Shown here piece after piece: positions 59,966 to 64,000 of a DNA stretch of 64,000 bases (positions are counted from its first letter, which is position 1; each line of letters begins with the position of its first letter). Under the pieces are notes generated by a model. The model was not told where the DNA came from. It was given only the letters and a program-made list of their open reading frames with translations, and did no database searches. A program made the position numbers and the translations under genes. This DNA comes from Heliocidaris tuberculata (taxonomy: Eukaryota; Echinodermata; Echinoidea; Camarodonta; Echinometridae), in assembly GCA_025618425.1 (NCBI GenBank), contig CM046845.1, positions 33,630,277-33,694,276 of the forward strand, read 5' to 3'.

Positions 59966-61650
59966 ATTTGGGCTGATTCCATTCAATTTTATAGGATTTA
60001 GTTCAATTTGATTTGGTTTGATTTGAATCAACACGATGTGGTGGAAAGGGGTGTTCTTTGAATATATTTTCTAAAAGTGGCAAATAGTTTAATGGGATAT
60101 TTTACAAATCTTTATTGTCTGCGTTTTCTATCAGACTGCTTTTTGTCCCTCCAATTTCTCGCAGTTGCATTTTTATTTGACTTCATTTTATATTTTTTCC
60201 CTGCTTATTCTTCTTATTCTCTATTTCCCTTTCTGTCTTTAACTATTTTGACTTCGTTCTGTTAAAATGTGTTATTCTCTGTAATGCCTCAATCTCACCT
60301 ATACTGTTCACATTGTTGCTGTAACTACTACTGTTGCACTACCTCTGAGAGAAATCAAAATGTGACTACAGTTTGCACAACAAGATGTTTTCACAAAATG
60401 TAATTAAAGTTTACACGATGATTAAATATCGCTTGATTCCTTTTCCTTTCGTGATTTCTCAATATTCAAACTCACAACTTTCATTTTTCCTCCTGTATAT
60501 CTTTCGACCTATCATATTCTCCTCTCCCCTAATCATCCATGTTGGTGATCCTGCAATCCCTCTTTCTTTTCCTCATTCTTTCTATCACTCCACCATTCTC
60601 GTATACACTCATCCCTCTATCGCTATCCCCTCACTTCCTTCAATCGATCTCAAATGTAAACCAAGTTAAAATGTTCATGTCTGTGATGGCGCCTTTGACC
60701 AGTTTGATACGAAGGAAAGTTGAGTTGAAAATGGTGTCTCGTAATCAATGTTAGTAAATTTTTTGTTTAAATATTTATCTTATTTCTGTAATAAGCAAAT
60801 TCAAGAATATTTTGCTTAATGCAAAAGTATGATAGTCTGTGTTTCATATTATTGTCAGTTATATTATGCTTGAGGTACGTTATATCTATATATGACTATA
60901 TATCATTATATTAAATTCAAATCGCATACATAGTGCACTCTTAACGTAAGTGTCTTTTTTTCCTCACACGATTTCATCTATAATTATGAATACGACAAAG
61001 AGGATTAGCCAATTCCAAGAACATGTCAAATGCCAGTGGTAGATTTATACGCAAACTAATATATAAAATATGCTTATTACATTGACTAATAAATTTATGT
61101 CGGTCTGTAAATTATGCACGAACAATAAGATCGTGTTGAAAAAAAAACCCCACTTTTTTATCAGTACATCGATCGGACACAAAGTGCCCTCTTAGGTGAG
61201 TACATGATATTGGTTCGAAAATGATATTAGCCGAATAAGCCGATCATTAATTAGTTCAACCATTTTGCAAATAGTCTTAATCACATTTATACAATGTATG
61301 TAATCTCCCGATATACAATATATACTTTTCATCAGGACTGCGTTTCATGATATTATTATTCATTGCAGAAGAAAAAGTTTATACATGTATCTTCGAAAAT
61401 AACCAATGTGATTGAGGAGGGCTACACATTTGTTTTTACTGTTTAGCTTATATTTCAATAGTCGTTTTGCTAAGTTTATATATTTAAGGATCTTTGCAAT
61501 TGTTATATTTTTATGATGTATTGTTCCGAATTCACTATATGAGAAATTATATACATGAATCATTGCCTCGTTTACTTCGATATTTTATTGTCAGCTAGAC
61601 CTGGCAAAGGCAGACCTATCCCGTTCGGGTATAAATCGAAAGGTTGTATA
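59966..61650. other. Intergenic, no gene recognised
   Basis: AT-rich with short pyrimidine-rich frames (for example 60077-60265 and 60373-60669) that show no recognisable domain. I do not support any of them as genes. Confidence 0.6.
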
Positions 61651-61920
61651 CAGGGGCGGCGCCAGGGTATTTTGGTAGGAAGGGCAAGACGACCTAAAGA
61701 TGACGTCATATTTTTTCTCCATTAAATAACAGGGATAATATAGAGTTATATGTTTAAGACCTCTCTTTTTAATACTCCTCTTTCTTCTTTCTTCCCTTTT
61801 CTTCCCTTTTCTTTCTCCTTTTCTTTTTTTTTTTTTTCTTTTTTTTTTCTTTTTTTCACTACTTGAAAAATCATAGGGGGGGCGGTCGCCCCCTCTGCCC
61901 CCCCTGTAGCGCCGCCCCTG
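61651..61920 (+). mobile_element. hAT-like MITE copy 2 with perfect 8-bp TSD
   Basis: Same family and orientation as 7930-8186: CAGGGGCGGCGCCAGGG at the start, TAGCGCCGCCCCTG at the end. GTTGTATA flanks both sides exactly (61643-61650, 61921-61928). The two copies differ mainly in homopolymer length. Confidence 0.92.
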
Positions 61921-62216
61921 GTTGTATAGCATATGCTCCTGCGACGACTATTTATTGTCATTTTTTTAAATACAAAAAGTCCTATAACTTTAATCTTGGG
62001 CCCAACAACACCTAGCCCTCCCGATCACAACCCTATTCAGTGTTTCATTTTCACAATTATTATCTGCAAATGAATATTACTTACTAAAAGAATAAAATGT
62101 TAAGTGCACCAAAATATATCGAACATCTCGATTGTTTGTGTTATATTCTTCTCAATTGTCAAAAATTATGTGCACGAAAACCCTCACTGTTTTAGAATAA
62201 TGTGTAAGAAAACATT

Positions 62217-62500
62217 CAGTTTCAGTTTCAGTTTCAGTTTCAGTTTATTGTTTCATATTTCACATTTATAATGTGTTTTTTTACAGTATACATGTAAATG
62301 GGTACAAACAATTATTGGTACAAACGAGATAAATGATACGAACAAACAAGAGATATATTGTCAGAGAAAATAAAAGAAGATGAGTACCTCATATCTATGC
62401 GTTTGCATGCAATATTAATTGAGCAGACTGGGCTATAATAATAATGAAATATTGAGGAGCCTAAGGAGGAAGCTACGCTTGTGAGTTATAGGCTCCAAAG
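62217..62500 (-). repeat. LINE 3' end, minus strand
   Basis: The plus strand starts CAGTTTCAGTTTCAGTTTCA, the inverse of the GAAACTGAAACTG tail seen at 20100, followed by AT-rich 3' UTR-like DNA. The coding part is absent or beyond recognition. Confidence 0.5.
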
Positions 62501-63342
62501 AGTAATAATATTTGAAATAGTCTTTGAAAATAGTAAGAACGAGCAATGCATGATACAGCAATATGAGTATATAAATGAATATAAATTAAATTATTGTGTT
62601 ACAGTAATCAAAATCGAAGAAATAGTATTGGATGGCTTTGTCACTTTCATTACAGCAATGATATAATAATTCACATTTTTAGGGTAAATAGACATTTCCT
62701 GTACGCCGTGGCAATTTCTGAAGCATTAACAACAATAACATTAATTTCATTCGGTGTTAGAACACTTTAAGTTTTTGTACATTAAATTTACACACAAAGA
62801 TCAATTTTATATGGAATTGTTAAAACATACAGATAGGCCTAATATATTCATCCCATAATTCAACATGTTCAAAAGGAAGAGTATAAAATTGATGCATCAT
62901 ATTGTGTGTCTTATTCCATTTGAACGGTTGTGAGACCAATATGTATCAGTAATTATTACTGTTCTCTCTTGATCTTTTGGCCCTGCAATCATTTTATTGG
63001 AGATTTGTTTTACTCATTTCTCCCTGCAGTTACACCCCCCCCCCCCCGAAAAAAAATACTCCAAAGTTTCCTCGATAGGAGCAAGACATCAGCTTAATTA
63101 AATTCAAATCTAATTCATTTATTGATTAAAATCCAATCATCAAGGACCCTTCTCAATATTCAATTTACACAATTAAGATTACCGTAGTTTAAATTATAAT
63201 ATGAAAATGACAATTCATGAAGAAAAAACTAAATATTGCCCCAGGCTTCACTGGGAATATCATAATGATAATGGATCACATAATGGGTTACAGTAACTTA
63301 TAGGGATGTCTGGAGAAAACATTTGCAAGGACGGGCTGTAAA

Positions 63343-63740
63343 CATGATGATGATGGTGTAATGTACGGTCACGATGATGATGATGATGATGATGATGATG
63401 GTTCTGCTGCTGATTATGATAGTGATGACGGTGATGATGATGATGATGATGTTTATGGTGCATGCGGATGATAATGGTGCTGCGATGATGATGATGATGG
63501 TCCTGGTGTATTACGGTGATGATGGGGATTATGATGATGGTACTGACGATGATCATAGTTATATGATGATGATTCTGATTCTGATGATGATGGTGATGAT
63601 AATGATATTGTTGATGGTAATGATTCAAATGGTGATCATGATGATGGTGGTGATAATTATGATGTAATAAGATAAAGACGATTACGATGATGAATATGGT
63701 AATGATGATGATGATGATGATGATGATGTTAATGATTATA
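63343..63740 (+). repeat. (GAT)n-rich imperfect microsatellite
   Basis: About 400 bp of GAT/ATG triplets with scattered substitutions. The long His-rich minus frame and Met/Asp-rich plus frame are artefacts of the repeat. Confidence 0.95.
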
Positions 63741-64000
63741 AGAGTAATATCAGTATGAATGATGTCTATACTCGATTCTGTATTATGCTCTGAGATCAAT
63801 TAAGCCAAGGTGCTAGACAGTTGCTTTCTTACATGGGCCGTGGAACCGCGGAACACACACTTGTTTTAGTAGACACGTGTCATAAAACCTCACAAAAAAG
63901 GTTAGAAAATTGTCATTAATGAGTAAAATCAAATCAGCCCCCACCCCCCCCCCCCCCTCCCCCACTTTCAAAAACGCTCCGCGGCCCCTGTTCTTAATCA

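Noticed and set aside
60077..60754. Pyrimidine-rich frames of 60-98 residues after the receptor
   Set aside because: Ser/Phe/Leu/Pro-rich low complexity with no conserved motif or splice support.
63260..63799. 179-residue His/Ile-rich minus-strand frame and its Met/Asp-rich plus counterpart
   Set aside because: Entirely produced by the GAT/ATC triplet microsatellite; no domain and no splice context.

Overview
This window is a eukaryotic genomic segment of about 37-40% GC. It is intron-rich and crowded with short non-autonomous DNA transposons, 5'-truncated LINE tails, tRNA-derived SINEs and microsatellites. Two animal genes are arranged head to head. Protein similarity, TTAGGG-type interstitial repeats, (ATT)n-tailed retroelement ends and abundant fold-back elements suggest a marine deuterostome invertebrate, most likely a sea urchin. 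That assignment is inference.

Region 1 (1-12154, minus strand) is a complete DNAJA2-type HSP40 co-chaperone gene. It has 10 coding exons, 428 residues, a J domain with HPD, four zinc-finger CxxCxGxG-type repeats and a C-terminal CAHQ CaaX box. All splice junctions have GT/AG ends and compatible phases. Intron 8 holds a decayed tandem copy of exon 9 with an in-frame stop. Introns 1 and 2 hold several transposons, including an 817-bp fold-back element with a perfect 9-bp target duplication.

Region 2 (12155-16720) is the spacer between the two start codons. It holds hAT-like non-autonomous elements, G/C homopolymers and a (CT)n tract, with no convincing coding sequence.

Region 3 (16721-58561, plus strand) is a complete class C GPCR gene of the GABA-B receptor family. 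It has 16 coding exons over 41.8 kb and encodes 797 residues: signal peptide, Venus-flytrap domain, seven membrane segments and a short tail. Aligned by eye against human GABA-B1, it keeps the residues that hold the GABA carboxylate (Ser, Ser, Tyr) but replaces those that hold the amino group (His to Ile, Glu to Val, Trp to Tyr). It also lost both cysteines of the C219-C245 disulfide and shows no C-terminal coiled coil. It therefore looks like a GABA-B-like receptor with a different ligand and perhaps different partners.

Region 4 (58562-64000) is 3' UTR and intergenic DNA with a candidate poly(A) signal, a 41-bp tandem repeat, LINE tails, a hAT MITE with a perfect 8-bp target duplication and a 400-bp GAT-rich microsatellite.

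The two genes have no evident functional link. The most unusual features are the receptor's half-conserved pocket, an array of four or five decoy splice-acceptor copies about 96 bp apart before receptor exon 7, the exon 9 ghost in DNAJA2, and intron 9 of the receptor, where three transposons sit side by side with readable target duplications.
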